The notes: generated by a model not told the origin, from the sequence alone. 64,000 bases of DNA from Beggiatoa leptomitoformis (GCF_001305575.3 NZ_CP012373.2:1798001-1862000), one strand, 5' to 3'. Shown: positions 27,554 through 37,426, numbered from the stretch's first letter. Translations and numbers: made by a program.

Positions 27554-28792
27554 ATGGATATTTATCAAGTGGGGGGGGCGGTTCGTGATAAGTTATTGAA
27601 TCGTCCTGTTAAAGACCATGATTGGGTTGTGGTTGGGGCAAGCCCTGAACAACTTCAACAGTTAGGTTACACACAAGTAGGCAGAGATTTCCCTGTTTTC
27701 TTACATCCTGAAACTAAAGAAGAATATGCCCTAGCCCGCACTGAACGAAAAACAGGCAAAGGCTATACAGGCTTTGATGTTCATGCCTCGCCCGATGTCA
27801 CGCTTGAAGACGACTTGCAACGACGCGATTTAACCATTAATGCCATTGCGCAAGACCATAAAGGGCAACTATATGACCCATTCAATGGACAAGCTGATTT
27901 AGCATTAGGGTTATTGCGCCATATTTCCCCTGCTTTTGTAGAAGACCCTGTGCGAATTTTACGGGTTGCTCGGTTTGCTGCGCGTTTTGGTTTTACCGTT
28001 GCAGAAGAAACCCAACACTTAATGCAAACAATGGTAGAAAATGGAGAGGTGGACGCACTAGTCCCTGAACGAGTATGGCAAGAAACTCAAAAAGCCTTAA
28101 CCGAAGAAAATCCGCAACGTTTTTTTCAAGTATTACGTGAATGTGGCGCACTAGCCCGTATTTTCCCCGCCATTGATAAACTATTCGGCGTTCCGCAACC
28201 TGAAAAATATCACCCTGAGATTGATACGGGAATTCACACCCTATTGTCTTTGCAAGCGGCGCGTCGGCTGACGAATGAACCAAGTGTGCTATTTGCCGCA
28301 GTAACCCATGATTTGGGGAAAGGCGTAACCGCGCCTGAGATTTTACCGCACCATTACGGGCATGAGGGTGCAGGCGTGCCACTGATCGAAAAATTATGCA
28401 CCCAATACCATGTGCCGACAGACTACCGCGAATTGGCGGTTTTAGTGGCGCGTTACCATACACATTGTCATCAAGTAACGGCTTTAAAAGCTAAAACGTT
28501 ACTGGAAACGTTGCAAGCATTAGATGCGTTTCGCCGTCCACAACGGTTTAAGCACTTTTTATTAGCGTGTGAGGCAGATGCAAAAGGACGGACGGGTATG
28601 GAGGATATTGCTTATCCACAAGCAGAAATCTTTCAACAAGCCTTTATCGCTGCCAAAAATGTTAGCGTGCAAACGATTATTGCGGAAGGCATAACAGGGG
28701 CAGCCATCAGCGAGGAATTAAAACGTCGACAGTTATCGGCAATTAGACAGTGGAAAAAAGAATCCGCAACGCTGACAATGGAAGATAATTAA
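27554..28792 (+). CDS. cca: Multifunctional CCA-adding protein
   Basis: 412 residues, the same length as E. coli Cca. The class II nucleotidyltransferase head has [25 protein letters not shown], the tRNA-binding and [10 protein letters not shown] motifs and the [16 protein letters not shown] segment. An HD phosphohydrolase domain follows ([22 protein letters not shown]), typical of the gammaproteobacterial enzyme with phosphatase and 2',3'-cyclic phosphodiesterase activity. It adds and repairs the 3' CCA of tRNAs. A run of eight G at 27571-27578 encodes VGGA near the N-terminus and is a possible slippage point. Confidence 0.96.
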   Translation: MDIYQVGGAVRDKLLNRPVKDHDWVVVGASPEQLQQLGYTQVGRDFPVFLHPETKEEYALARTERKTGKGYTGFDVHASPDVTLEDDLQRRDLTINAIAQDHKGQLYDPFNGQADLALGLLRHISPAFVEDPVRILRVARFAARFGFTVAEETQHLMQTMVENGEVDALVPERVWQETQKALTEENPQRFFQVLRECGALARIFPAIDKLFGVPQPEKYHPEIDTGIHTLLSLQAARRLTNEPSVLFAAVTHDLGKGVTAPEILPHHYGHEGAGVPLIEKLCTQYHVPTDYRELAVLVARYHTHCHQVTALKAKTLLETLQALDAFRRPQRFKHFLLACEADAKGRTGMEDIAYPQAEIFQQAFIAAKNVSVQTIIAEGITGAAISEELKRRQLSAIRQWKKESATLTMEDN

Positions 28793-28881
28793 ATCCTCCT
28801 CATTCCATACAAAACACCTGCTTACGGACAAGTTAAAAAACATCGGCAGAACAACAATTGTTTAATCGCATGTTTTGTGTG

Positions 28882-29436
28882 TTAGGCTTCACTAGTTAAT
28901 TCGTGTAAAACAATGGGATAGTCAGGCCATTTATTCTTAAGTTGTAATATTCGTAATTTTGCATATTCGGCATCACGAAAACGTGTGCCTTGCCCTGCTT
29001 CGCGCCATCCTAATGTTTCATCATTCCATTCACTAACAGGAGTGTTTTTAGAAAATTGAAAGCGAATTACATAATTACCTGTTAAAACAGGTTCAGCAAT
29101 TTCTGTGTCCAACCCTAATAGCATTGTGTTCGTATCGATATTCGGAATTATCTTATCCCGACGATTATCTATAGCGGGCATATTGGCTAAGGCTAATGCG
29201 GTTTCTTCATCAATCACTTTAGCCAATGAATCATCGCTAACTTCAATCAAAATATTTCCTAGTTCCAAATCCTCGCCAAATAAATCCGTTGCTTCATGAA
29301 AAGCAAGGGTAATTTCGGTTACATCTTTCTGCTGACGTAGTTGTTCTACTTCAATCGCAGTGACTCGCTTGTCCAGTGGAACACCTTTTTGTAAGTGTGT
29401 TATCACGGATTTTTCATTATTATTGTGTTTAATCAT
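28882..29436 (-). CDS. Hypothetical protein, 184 residues
   Basis: No family recognised. It is acidic in the middle, has no signal peptide, no membrane segment and no Cys. Visible segments are an N-terminal charged helix (VEQLRQQKDVTEITL), an EDLELGNILIEVSDDSL strand region, and a C-terminal part with YVIRFQFSKN, EWNDETLGWREAGQG and a final helix of LKNKWPDYPIVLHELT. Convergent with cca, and divergent from the first TerB gene with 314 bp between. The frame is well separated from other genes and codon use is like its neighbours, so it is probably real. Confidence 0.6.
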   Translation of the reverse strand: MIKHNNNEKSVITHLQKGVPLDKRVTAIEVEQLRQQKDVTEITLAFHEATDLFGEDLELGNILIEVSDDSLAKVIDEETALALANMPAIDNRRDKIIPNIDTNTMLLGLDTEIAEPVLTGNYVIRFQFSKNTPVSEWNDETLGWREAGQGTRFRDAEYAKLRILQLKNKWPDYPIVLHELTSEA

Positions 29437-29750
29437 GGTACTATTCCCTGTTTTGAAAATACATTATGTCGTATAAATGATGTATTTGTCGTTATTAAAG
29501 TACGGCACAAGTATAAATAATCATGTTGAAAGTGTAGCAAGGATACATACCGCTGTGCTAAGGGATAAACAGGATTAGTCCTGTTTCAGCGTCATGAGGA
29601 ATATCTGCATTTTTAGCAATTTGTAGTAATATATTTAATTGTTTATATTAACAATATTTATCTTTATCTTCGCAGTATAAATCTTATTCGAAGTTAAGTT
29701 AATCCATAATATTATGTCAATCAGTTATTTTATATAGGGGTATCATTGAA
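29437..29750. other. Intergenic region between divergent genes
   Basis: 314 bp, AT-rich. It contains one perfect hairpin, AAACAGGA-TTAG-TCCTGTTT (29567-29586), without a T-run. No gene is visible. Confidence 0.4.
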
Positions 29751-30251
29751 ATGGGTTTATTTGATGCGTTTAAAACGGATGCAGGGACTACAATGACTCC
29801 GCATTTAGCCTTTGCAATTGCATTGATTTATATGATGTATGCAGATGGGGAAGTGGATAATGAAGAGGTAGGACAGTTGCTTTCTGTGTTAGGTGGCAAA
29901 AAGAAGAATAATGTGATTGGTGTTGGCGAAAATGGTCGACAATTATTGGAAAGTGCCAAACGTTACGTAAAAAGTCATACTATGCAACAGTTTATTGCTG
30001 ATACTGCTTCGTTATTAAGTGATGCACAAAAAATGTGTATTCTCGTCAACTTGATAGATGTTTCTTTTGCTGATGGCGAACCCGAATCAGAAGAACAAAC
30101 TCTTTTTGGTAAATTGTTACATGCTTTTGGCATCAGTGAAACACGCTTCACTCCTTTCTTTGAAGTTATCGCGTTAAAAAATGACCGTTCTGTTTTTACC
30201 AATCCAGCGCATCCAAAAAATGCACTTAGCCATGTAGAACTGAATTATTAA
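29751..30251 (+). CDS. TerB-like protein, first paralogue
   Basis: 166 residues. The N-terminal half has the TerB/DjlA-type acidic helical pattern, MTPHLAFAIALIYMMYADGEVDNEEVGQLLSVLGG, repeated in looser form as LLSDAQKMCILVNLIDVSFADGEPESEEQTLFGKLLHAFG. In this fold two D-G-E/x-x-x-x-E motifs lie on opposite helices and may bind metal. Known TerB proteins belong to tellurite resistance and related stress modules; the molecular role is unclear. It is a clear paralogue of the gene at 30525, sharing the C-terminal ETRFTPFFEVIALKNDRSVF. Confidence 0.8.
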   Translation: MGLFDAFKTDAGTTMTPHLAFAIALIYMMYADGEVDNEEVGQLLSVLGGKKKNNVIGVGENGRQLLESAKRYVKSHTMQQFIADTASLLSDAQKMCILVNLIDVSFADGEPESEEQTLFGKLLHAFGISETRFTPFFEVIALKNDRSVFTNPAHPKNALSHVELNY

Positions 30252-30524
30252 ATAGATAGATTGTGGCAAACACCCCATTGTTTTAATTCTGGAAGTTTTA
30301 ATAGCCCAGTAAATTCTAATGCGGATAAAAACAATAGTGGTGTATGACATAGGGGATGAGTGTCTGTTGTAATCCGTTAAAAAGTGTTTTGTCTTTGTGA
30401 ATTCCCCCTTGACTTCATTTTTATCAGCCATATTATGTCAAAGCTATTTATGATGTGTATGTTTTTAGCTACTTCTGTGTTTAGCAATATGACCATAACT
30501 ATTTTTGATTAAGGAGTCTTAAAG

Positions 30525-31031
30525 ATGGGTTTATTTGATATGTTTAAAGGGGATTCAGGCGCGGCAATGACACCACACTTAGCCTTTGCAACCTCCTTGC
30601 TTTACATGATTAGTGCTGATGGAGAAATTGATAACGAAGAAGTCGGACAACTGCTGGCAGTATTAGGCGGGGAAGAAAGTGGCGGAACGATTGGTGTCGG
30701 GGCAAATAGTCGGCAATTGTTAGACAGTGCGCAACGCTATACGAGAAGCCATTCTGTTGACCAATTTTTAACAGAAGCCACGCCCTTACTCAGTGACGCG
30801 CAAAAAATGTGTATTCTTACTAATTTAATTGATTCTTCTTTATCTGATGGACAGGCAGAACCCCAAGAACAGGCTATGTTTGGGAAATTCTTACAAGCCT
30901 TCGGTATTAGTGAGGCACGCTTCACGCCGTTTTTTGAAGTTATCGCGTTAAAAAACGACCGTTCTGTCTTTACTAACCAATCTAACCCAAAGAATGACCC
31001 CAGTTATCAAGTCACCTTATCTAAAGGCTAA
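30525..31031 (+). CDS. TerB-like protein, second paralogue
   Basis: 168 residues and colinear with the previous gene: MGLFDMFKGDSG, MTPHLAFATSLLYMISADGEIDNEEVGQLLAVLGG, GVGANSRQLLDSAQRY, LLSDAQKMCILTNLIDSSLSDGQAEP and TPFFEVIALKNDRSVFTN. AAGGAG precedes the ATG. The two copies differ throughout, so the duplication is old. The 273 bp between the two TerB genes contain no further gene. A strong terminator follows. Confidence 0.8.
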   Translation: MGLFDMFKGDSGAAMTPHLAFATSLLYMISADGEIDNEEVGQLLAVLGGEESGGTIGVGANSRQLLDSAQRYTRSHSVDQFLTEATPLLSDAQKMCILTNLIDSSLSDGQAEPQEQAMFGKFLQAFGISEARFTPFFEVIALKNDRSVFTNQSNPKNDPSYQVTLSKG

Positions 31032-31064
31032 TCTCAGTCATTTAGTAGAACAAGATTTTTAAAT

Positions 31065-31111
31065 AACACTGCCCCATTTTGCATAAGACAAAGCGGGGCA
31101 GTGTTTTTTTT
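31065..31111 (+). terminator. Intrinsic terminator after the second TerB gene
   Basis: AACACTGCCCC (31065-31075) pairs with GGGGCAGTGTT (31095-31105) and runs into eight T ending at 31111. It also lies 13 nt beyond the stop of the convergent VWA gene. Confidence 0.85.
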
Positions 31112-31123
31112 GCGCGTCGTTGG

Positions 31124-31861
31124 TTAAAACGTTAGCAGTTGTGAGGCTGAACCCGTACCCAGTGCTTGGCTTTGTGAACGAATGCTTTTATCTACAAACG
31201 CCGCCAATTTTGCTAATTTATCAGGCGTTGCCGCGTCAATTTCAACAAATTGATTTAACCCTGCTTCGGTTTGAAAAAGCTGTAAATATCCTGATGACGT
31301 ACTGTTAGCCGTATTCACGCCAACCAAGACGGTAATCATCGATTCTAAAAACTCATCTTTGCTAATATCATGCACTTGTTTAGCAATCATTTTCGGCGTA
31401 ACGGTTGAGCGATTATCTTCACCATCCGTGATAATGTAAACGGCTGCATTCACTCCAAAATCTTGGTCAAACAGGGTTTTTCCATAGGTATTGGTTGCCG
31501 CAATAGCATCGTAACACGCATCATAAAGGGCAGTTGCACCACTACATTGCAAGGCTGCGTAACTGTTTGGGTCTATCTGATTCAGCGGAACAAAGCCATG
31601 TATTTCTTGACGACTATCATTAAACGTTAATAAACGTACCATCAAATTATCCGCACGTGGACTGCGCTGACAACCTTGAATAATAGATTTAATACAGTCC
31701 AATAAGGCTTTTTTAAAGCTATTCACGCTAGAGCTAACATCTACAACGATAGAGACTAAAGTATATTCTGTCGCGCCCAACTTATCAGGACGAATTGCGG
31801 AAAATTGGAAATTGCCACCGCCTGCTAATACCGTAGTTTGCATATTGTCAAATTTAGGCAT
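31124..31861 (-). CDS. von Willebrand factor A domain protein
   Basis: 245 residues, almost all one VWA domain. The MIDAS is complete: SIVVDVSSSVNSF (DxSxS), a threonine in SGATALYDA, and ITDGEDNRS. No signal peptide is evident, so it is probably cytoplasmic, as in TerY-like and chaperone-associated VWA proteins. It shares strand and a short 43-bp gap with the upstream cysteine hydrolase, suggesting a two-gene unit, and is convergent with the TerB pair. Partner and function are unknown. Confidence 0.85.
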   Translation of the reverse strand: MPKFDNMQTTVLAGGGNFQFSAIRPDKLGATEYTLVSIVVDVSSSVNSFKKALLDCIKSIIQGCQRSPRADNLMVRLLTFNDSRQEIHGFVPLNQIDPNSYAALQCSGATALYDACYDAIAATNTYGKTLFDQDFGVNAAVYIITDGEDNRSTVTPKMIAKQVHDISKDEFLESMITVLVGVNTANSTSSGYLQLFQTEAGLNQFVEIDAATPDKLAKLAAFVDKSIRSQSQALGTGSASQLLTF

Positions 31862-31904
31862 GATATATTCTCCTTTAAAAACAGTGTAATAAAAAGACGA
31901 TTAT

Positions 31905-32696
31905 TTATATTAAAAACTCAGTGGACTTCGCTGTCCGCATTCCACGTCCTTTCATTTCACGTAAAAATTGTTCTGCCATCGCCTCAAAACCCGGCACAGG
32001 GGAACTTGTGTCATCAATAAGCACCATTTTAGAAATATTCGCTTCGCCAAAATTATTGGCAATATCCCGAATGGTATTTGCGACACAATGCGATAAGGCT
32101 TGCCCCGAAAGGGCGATTAAATCCGCTTCCTCTAGGGTATTAATCAAGCGTGTATTTAACTGTGTGCTGGGGTCTTCTGGGTCGGGTACGTCGGCTTGTA
32201 CCGCACTGTAATGTTCTGTCCAAGGGTTTGAACCTTTAGTTACCATATCCACGATGGCTAATTGGTTTTCCCATTCAATTAACATTTTCGCAATTGGGTC
32301 AACTACATTGTGTCCATAATGCCCAATCAAACAATGGGGTGGCCAAATAGTTAAATCATAACGTCCGCCCAATTTTAACGCTTGTACATAAGCCAACGCG
32401 CGTGCTTGACAGTTAGGTTGCGTCGTTCGCCATTTACCGTTTTTTACATCATCCTCAGTAATGGTCGTAAAAGGTGCAGGATGATTGCCTTTGCTATCCA
32501 TCCAAAAAATGGGGTGCGCAATATCCATCCAGTGATGAGAATCAAGCGTTACGTGAATATCATCAATTTTGCTGATATGCCGCTTTAACATGGCAGCAAG
32601 GCGTTCAGAATCCTTATCTGCACCTGTAACGAATAAGCTACCTTTCGGATTCGCAAAATCATTTTGCGGGTCTATGATAAGAAATTGTAAATTCAT
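31905..32696 (-). CDS. Isochorismatase/nicotinamidase-like cysteine hydrolase
   Basis: 263 residues from the ATG at 32696, which has GAGG 11 nt upstream; the GTG at 32708 overlaps that site. The catalytic triad of the superfamily is visible: Asp in FLIIDPQNDF, Lys in VDMVTKGSNPW, and Cys in LSGQALSHCVANTIRDIA. A metal site typical of nicotinamidases may be supplied by LDSHHW and the HPAPF region. The protein is larger than PncA (about 213) with insertions around 60-120, so the substrate may differ from nicotinamide. It lies upstream of the VWA gene on the same strand. Confidence 0.85.
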   Translation of the reverse strand: MNLQFLIIDPQNDFANPKGSLFVTGADKDSERLAAMLKRHISKIDDIHVTLDSHHWMDIAHPIFWMDSKGNHPAPFTTITEDDVKNGKWRTTQPNCQARALAYVQALKLGGRYDLTIWPPHCLIGHYGHNVVDPIAKMLIEWENQLAIVDMVTKGSNPWTEHYSAVQADVPDPEDPSTQLNTRLINTLEEADLIALSGQALSHCVANTIRDIANNFGEANISKMVLIDDTSSPVPGFEAMAEQFLREMKGRGMRTAKSTEFLI

Positions 32697-32999
32697 GATA
32701 ATACTCACCTCTGGGTTATTAAATAATCTAACTGCCCGACCTTATTTTCTATACGAAACTATCTTAGTTTAGAAATGCAACTTTGTAAAGTGAGAGAAAA
32801 TACCTACGCTATCAAATCCTATTTTACGATTTAATTTATTATTTTTTATGGATAAAAATATTAGCAGGGATTAGTACAAATTGCGGAGATAAATCTAAAA
32901 ATCGGTTGAATAAACTTTTTGCAACAGCAGCACGGAGAACGCTGCGTTATGCAGAATTCTCCGTTATTCATTTTTACTTTATACGCTAAAAAGATTCTG

Positions 33000-33437
33000 C
33001 TATTTACTTTTTGGAATATGCACCAACTGTGTGCAAGAGGCAATGTCGTGCCATGTGCGTTTTTGTTTATCAAATAACAACCAAAAAAAACCTAACCCAC
33101 AACAAGCAATGGATAAAAATGCAACTGTAAAACGGATAACCACTTGTTTCCACGTAATACGTTGACCATCTACAGAGCGTATTTTAACTCGCCATGCTTG
33201 CATGGCTAAAGTGCATCCTTTACGCCAATGCCAAGCAAAATATCCAAAGCTCACCAATAATAAGTAAAGGGTATAAAAAATGCTTGGATTACCCCGTGTC
33301 ACTGGCAACACTAATAAGCCCGCGATAAACAAAACGGCAAAGAGTAACAAACTCTCATAAACGAGAACGGCGACATGACGTGCCAAACTGACAGGTTGAC
33401 CCGCAAAAAATTCTGTGGGATTTATACACGGTGACAT
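33000..33437 (-). CDS. RDD-family membrane protein
   Basis: 145 residues with three hydrophobic helices (about 25-48, 55-70, 100-125). RDD signature elements are present: an Arg early in LARHVAVLVYE, the conserved W-R-K-G-C-T-L-A-M-Q-A-W-R-V-K-I-R-S-V-D-G loop, and DKQKRTWHDIAS with the second Asp. It is probably an inner-membrane protein; some RDD proteins are linked to ion antiport but no function is proposed. Confidence 0.85.
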   Translation of the reverse strand: MSPCINPTEFFAGQPVSLARHVAVLVYESLLLFAVLFIAGLLVLPVTRGNPSIFYTLYLLLVSFGYFAWHWRKGCTLAMQAWRVKIRSVDGQRITWKQVVIRFTVAFLSIACCGLGFFWLLFDKQKRTWHDIASCTQLVHIPKSK

Positions 33438-33655
33438 ACTTGAAATCTCTACGCTTGAATATAAACTTTGATCAAAAGCCGTTAGATAATTTTAACGGTG
33501 AATAATAGACTGATTATGAAAAAGAATTGTATTGTAAAATCCTTTAGTTAGCTACCAAATAGACAGAGCCGTAGGGATTGTCAGATAGTAGATAACCAGA
33601 TACGCTGATATACAACCTCCCATTTCATAGTTGAATTTTATAGTAATTGATACGT

Positions 33656-33976
33656 ATGGCAAATTTACCAACACCCCAGTTAGATGACGATCTTAGCGTT
33701 CAAGAGTCCAAACCAAAATTAAAACGTCCACCGCTTTATAATGTTGTACTGTTGAATGATGATTACACGCCAATGGAATTTGTCGTGCATATATTAGAAG
33801 TTTTTTTCACGATGAATCGGGAAGCCGCGACCCGTGTGATGTTGCAAGTCCACACGCAAGGGAAAGGCGTTTGTGGTACTTACACCCGTGAAATTGCTGA
33901 AACTAAAGTAGCCCAAGTAAATAACTACTCTCGTGAAAGTCAGCACCCCCTCCTCTGTACGATGGAGACGGCTTGA
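33656..33976 (+). CDS. clpS: ATP-dependent Clp protease adaptor ClpS
   Basis: 106 residues from ATG 33656; an in-frame TTG at 33647 is possible but less likely. Core motifs are [23 protein letters not shown] (N-degron pocket), [17 protein letters not shown] and [17 protein letters not shown]. It delivers N-end-rule substrates to ClpAP. clpA follows after 33 nt. Confidence 0.96.
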   Translation: MANLPTPQLDDDLSVQESKPKLKRPPLYNVVLLNDDYTPMEFVVHILEVFFTMNREAATRVMLQVHTQGKGVCGTYTREIAETKVAQVNNYSRESQHPLLCTMETA

Positions 33977-34009
33977 TAAGCGCGTAATTGATTAGAGGTC
34001 ATAAAAAAC

Positions 34010-36304
34010 ATGTTAAGTAAGGAACTAGAGGCAACTTTAAACGCCGCCTTTCAAAACGCCCGTCAAAAGCGGCATGAGTTTATGACGGTTGAACATTTAT
34101 TATTAGCCCTGCTAGACAACTCGTCTGCTGTGCAGGTATTACGCGCTTGCGGTGTCGACATGAACATGTTAAGGCGTGATTTAAGTAACTTTTTAGAAGA
34201 AAGTACGCCAAAACTGTCGAAAAAAGACGACCGTGATACTCAACCAACGTTAGGGTTTCAACGGGTTTTACAACGAGCCGTTTTTCACGTCCAATCCTCT
34301 GGTAAAAAAGAGGTGACAGGCGCAAATGTGTTAGTGGCTATCTTTGGTGAGCGTGAATCACAAGCTGTTTATTTCCTAGATAAACAAAATGTTGCCCGCT
34401 TAGATGTCGTGAATTTTATTTCTCACGGCATTTCTAAAATTGAAAACAACCCCGAACATACGGATTTATCCCCTTCACAAGATGAAGAAGCAACGGTTGA
34501 ACCTTCAGGCAGTAAAAATCCGTTAGAAGCCTATACCGTAAATTTGAATGAACAAGCCATCATGGGCAAGATTGACCCCTTGATTGGACGGCAAAATGAA
34601 ATCGAACGCACGTTACAAATTTTGTGCAGACGACGGAAAAATAACCCCTTATTTGTTGGGGAAGCAGGTGTCGGCAAAACGGCCATTGCAGAAGGATTAG
34701 CTAAATTAATCACCGATGGTAAAGTACCAGAATTGCTTTTAAATAGCGTTATTTATTCGCTAGATATGGGCGCATTGTTGGCAGGAACTAAATATCGTGG
34801 TGATTTTGAGAAACGCTTAAAAGCCGTTTTAGCACAACTCCGTAAAGAACCCAATGCAGTGTTATTTATTGATGAAATTCATACCATTATTGGTGCAGGT
34901 GCTGCATCGGGTGGGGCAATGGATGCGTCTAATTTAATTAAACCTGCGTTAGCCTCTGGTGAGTTAAAATGTATTGGTTCAACCACTTATCAAGAATATC
35001 GTGGTATTTTTGAGAAAGATCGTGCATTGTCACGTCGTTTCCAAAAAATTGACGTGCCAGAACCCTCTGTAGAAGAAACGATTCAAATTCTAAAGGGCAT
35101 CAAATCACGCCTTGAAGAACACCACGATATTAAATACGCCAGCCAAGCCCTACGTGCAGCCGCAGAACTTTCTGCACGTTATATTAACGACCGTCATCTG
35201 CCTGATAAAGCCATTGATGTGTTGGATGAGGCAGGCGCGAAACAACGGTTACAACCTGTTTCTAAACGCAAAAAGATTATTAATGTTGCGGATATTGAAA
35301 ATATCGTGGCAAAAATTGCCCGTATTCCACCGAAAAACGTTTCCCTGTCCGACAAAGATGTTTTGTTGAATTTGGAACGTGATTTGAAAATGGTTGTTTT
35401 TGGACAAAATGATGCAATTGGTATGCTTGCCGCCGCTATCAAAATGTCACGTTCTGGCTTAGGACATCAAGAAAAGCCGATAGGTTCATACTTGCTTGCA
35501 GGCCCTACAGGGGTGGGTAAAACGGAAGTAACACGCCAATTAGCCCGTATTCTTGGCATAGAATTGATACGTTTTGATATGTCTGAATACATGGAACGCC
35601 ACACAGTATCACGCTTGATTGGCGCGCCGCCCGGTTATGTGGGATTTGACCAAGGTGGTTTATTAACAGAATCCATTAATAAACATCCGCATTCTGTGTT
35701 ATTACTGGACGAAATTGAAAAAGCCCATCCTGATGTGTTTAATCTGTTACTCCAAGTGATGGATCATGGCGCATTGACCGATACAAATGGGCGCAAGACA
35801 GATTTTCGTAACGTAATGATTATCATGACAACTAATGCAGGGGCGGAACAAGTCAGCCGTTCTTCTATTGGTTTCAATCAGCAAGACCATACGACAGATG
35901 GAATGGAGGCGATTAAACGCTTATTCAGTCCTGAATTTCGTAACCGTTTGGATGCTATTATCCAGTTTAAGTCCTTAGCAGAAGATACGATTAGTAGCGT
36001 GGTTGATAAGTTTGTTATTGAGTTAGAAGCGCAATTAGCTGATAGAAACGTGACGATTGAAGTTGAAGATGCGGCGCGTAAATGGTTGGCAAAACATGGT
36101 TATGACCCCTTAATGGGCGCGCGTCCAATGGCTCGCTTGATTAAAGATAAAATCAAGAAACCCATGGCAGAAGAATTGCTATTTGGTAAGCTAGAGAAAG
36201 GCGGACATGTGATTGTGAAAGAAGAAAAAGACGATATTGTCTTACGCTTTGAAGCGGATGAAAAACGCTTGATGGTGAAAGAAGAAGAACCAGCAGATAT
36301 GTAA
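34010..36304 (+). CDS. clpA: ATP-dependent Clp protease ATP-binding subunit ClpA
   Basis: 764-residue AAA+ unfoldase. The N-terminal double Clp repeat starts MLSKELEATLNAAFQNA. D1: Walker A VGEAGVGKTAIAEGLA, Walker B AVLFIDEIHTIIGAG. D2: Walker A LAGPTGVGKTEVTRQLA, Walker B VLLLDEIEKAHPDVFN and the sensor FSPEFRNRLD. No M-domain lies between the modules, separating it from ClpB. It works with ClpP (not in window). A terminator follows. Confidence 0.97.
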   Translation: MLSKELEATLNAAFQNARQKRHEFMTVEHLLLALLDNSSAVQVLRACGVDMNMLRRDLSNFLEESTPKLSKKDDRDTQPTLGFQRVLQRAVFHVQSSGKKEVTGANVLVAIFGERESQAVYFLDKQNVARLDVVNFISHGISKIENNPEHTDLSPSQDEEATVEPSGSKNPLEAYTVNLNEQAIMGKIDPLIGRQNEIERTLQILCRRRKNNPLFVGEAGVGKTAIAEGLAKLITDGKVPELLLNSVIYSLDMGALLAGTKYRGDFEKRLKAVLAQLRKEPNAVLFIDEIHTIIGAGAASGGAMDASNLIKPALASGELKCIGSTTYQEYRGIFEKDRALSRRFQKIDVPEPSVEETIQILKGIKSRLEEHHDIKYASQALRAAAELSARYINDRHLPDKAIDVLDEAGAKQRLQPVSKRKKIINVADIENIVAKIARIPPKNVSLSDKDVLLNLERDLKMVVFGQNDAIGMLAAAIKMSRSGLGHQEKPIGSYLLAGPTGVGKTEVTRQLARILGIELIRFDMSEYMERHTVSRLIGAPPGYVGFDQGGLLTESINKHPHSVLLLDEIEKAHPDVFNLLLQVMDHGALTDTNGRKTDFRNVMIIMTTNAGAEQVSRSSIGFNQQDHTTDGMEAIKRLFSPEFRNRLDAIIQFKSLAEDTISSVVDKFVIELEAQLADRNVTIEVEDAARKWLAKHGYDPLMGARPMARLIKDKIKKPMAEELLFGKLEKGGHVIVKEEKDDIVLRFEADEKRLMVKEEEPADM

Positions 36305-36347
36305 TTGTTTTTGAATAAAAGCGAAACAATTCACGCGAAATATTAAT

Positions 36348-36382
36348 AAAGACTTGATGTTTAACGACATCAGGTCTTTTTT
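36348..36382 (+). terminator. Intrinsic terminator after clpA
   Basis: AAAGACTTGATGT (36348-36360) pairs with ACATCAGGTCTTT, followed by T residues. One G:T pair in the stem. Confidence 0.85.
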
Positions 36383-36455
36383 ATTTGATGCGTAGATAAC
36401 GTTTATTTAATAGTCGTTGTGAATTATTTGCTGTTACAGTAAACCATCAACAAGC

Positions 36456-36488
36456 ACGGATAGCACGGCTTTAAGCGGTGTTATCCGT
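36456..36488 (+). repeat. Palindromic GGATA...TATCC repeat, copy A
   Basis: Arms ACGGATAGCACGGCTT and AAGCGGTGTTATCCGT, two mismatches, followed by TTTATTA. Related to 37391-37419 and, inverted, 48377-48405. It lies between the clpA terminator and uppP. Confidence 0.6.
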
Positions 36489-36528
36489 TTTATTATCTAT
36501 AACATCTGTATTAAAAAAGGAAAAAAGA

Positions 36529-37332
36529 TTGGAACTTTCACATATTATCATCTTGGCTGTTATACAAGGGCTAACAGAGTTTTTGCCTATTTCTAGCTCG
36601 GCGCATTTGGTTTTTATTCCGCAATTATTGGGTTGGAAAGACCAAGGATTAGCTTTTGATGTTGCCGTGCATGTTGGGACGCTGACCGCCATTTTATGGT
36701 ATTTTCGCCATGATTTACGCCCCTTATTGGTCGCGTGGTGGCAATCATGTCTAACACGTCAATTAACGGATGAGAGTCGTCTGGTATGGGGCGTAGGATT
36801 AGGAACAATACCTGTCGCATTAATTGGTTTAATTATGTCGGTATTAGATGTAGATGAAGCACTGCGCACAACTTTAATTATTGCTATTACAACAATTATA
36901 TTCGGTTTATTATTGGGTTATGCAGATAAAACAGGAACACATCGGCGGACAGAATATCAATTAACATGGCGTGATATTGCGATTATTGGGATTGCTCAGG
37001 CAATAGCCGTTATTCCCGGTGTGTCGCGTTCAGGTATTACAATGACGGCTGCATTATTGGTGGGGTTAAATCGCACTGCTTCAGCTCGATTTTCTTTTCT
37101 ATTATCTATCCCGATTATTATTTTGGCGGGGGGAATGGAAACATTGAAATTATTAAAACAGGCTGACCAATTAGTTTGGTTAGATATGGGGTTAGGTGTT
37201 TTATTTTCTGCAATAAGTGCGTATTTATGTATTCGCTTATTTATGGGGTTATTAGAAAAAATGGGAATGATGCCATTCGTTATTTACCGTTTGGTATTGG
37301 GTGCTTTTTTATTGATATGGATATCACAGTAA
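36529..37332 (+). CDS. uppP: Undecaprenyl-diphosphate phosphatase
   Basis: Recycles undecaprenyl diphosphate for peptidoglycan, LPS and O-antigen synthesis. The start is taken as TTG 36529, with AGGA 8 nt upstream and homology beginning right there (LSHIIILAVIQGLTEFLPISSSAHL); the frame opens earlier at 36478. BacA motifs: QGLTEFLPISSSAHL (glutamate and serines), and IPGVSRSGITMTAALLVGL with the catalytic-region Arg. About eight membrane helices. 267 residues, normal for the family. Confidence 0.94.
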   Translation: MELSHIIILAVIQGLTEFLPISSSAHLVFIPQLLGWKDQGLAFDVAVHVGTLTAILWYFRHDLRPLLVAWWQSCLTRQLTDESRLVWGVGLGTIPVALIGLIMSVLDVDEALRTTLIIAITTIIFGLLLGYADKTGTHRRTEYQLTWRDIAIIGIAQAIAVIPGVSRSGITMTAALLVGLNRTASARFSFLLSIPIIILAGGMETLKLLKQADQLVWLDMGLGVLFSAISAYLCIRLFMGLLEKMGMMPFVIYRLVLGAFLLIWISQ

Positions 37333-37390
37333 TAGTTTGTTTTTTATGATTGGCACTAAATAAAGCATCAGAACGGTCTAAATAATACAG

Positions 37391-37426
37391 GGATACTACC
37401 GTTTTAGGCGGTGGTATCCGTTTTTT
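37391..37426. terminator. Palindromic repeat copy B, acting as terminator
   Basis: GGATACTACCG (37391-37401) pairs with CGGTGGTATCC (37409-37419), then GTTTTTT. It sits between convergent uppP and ntrC. Second member of the palindromic repeat family. Confidence 0.7.
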
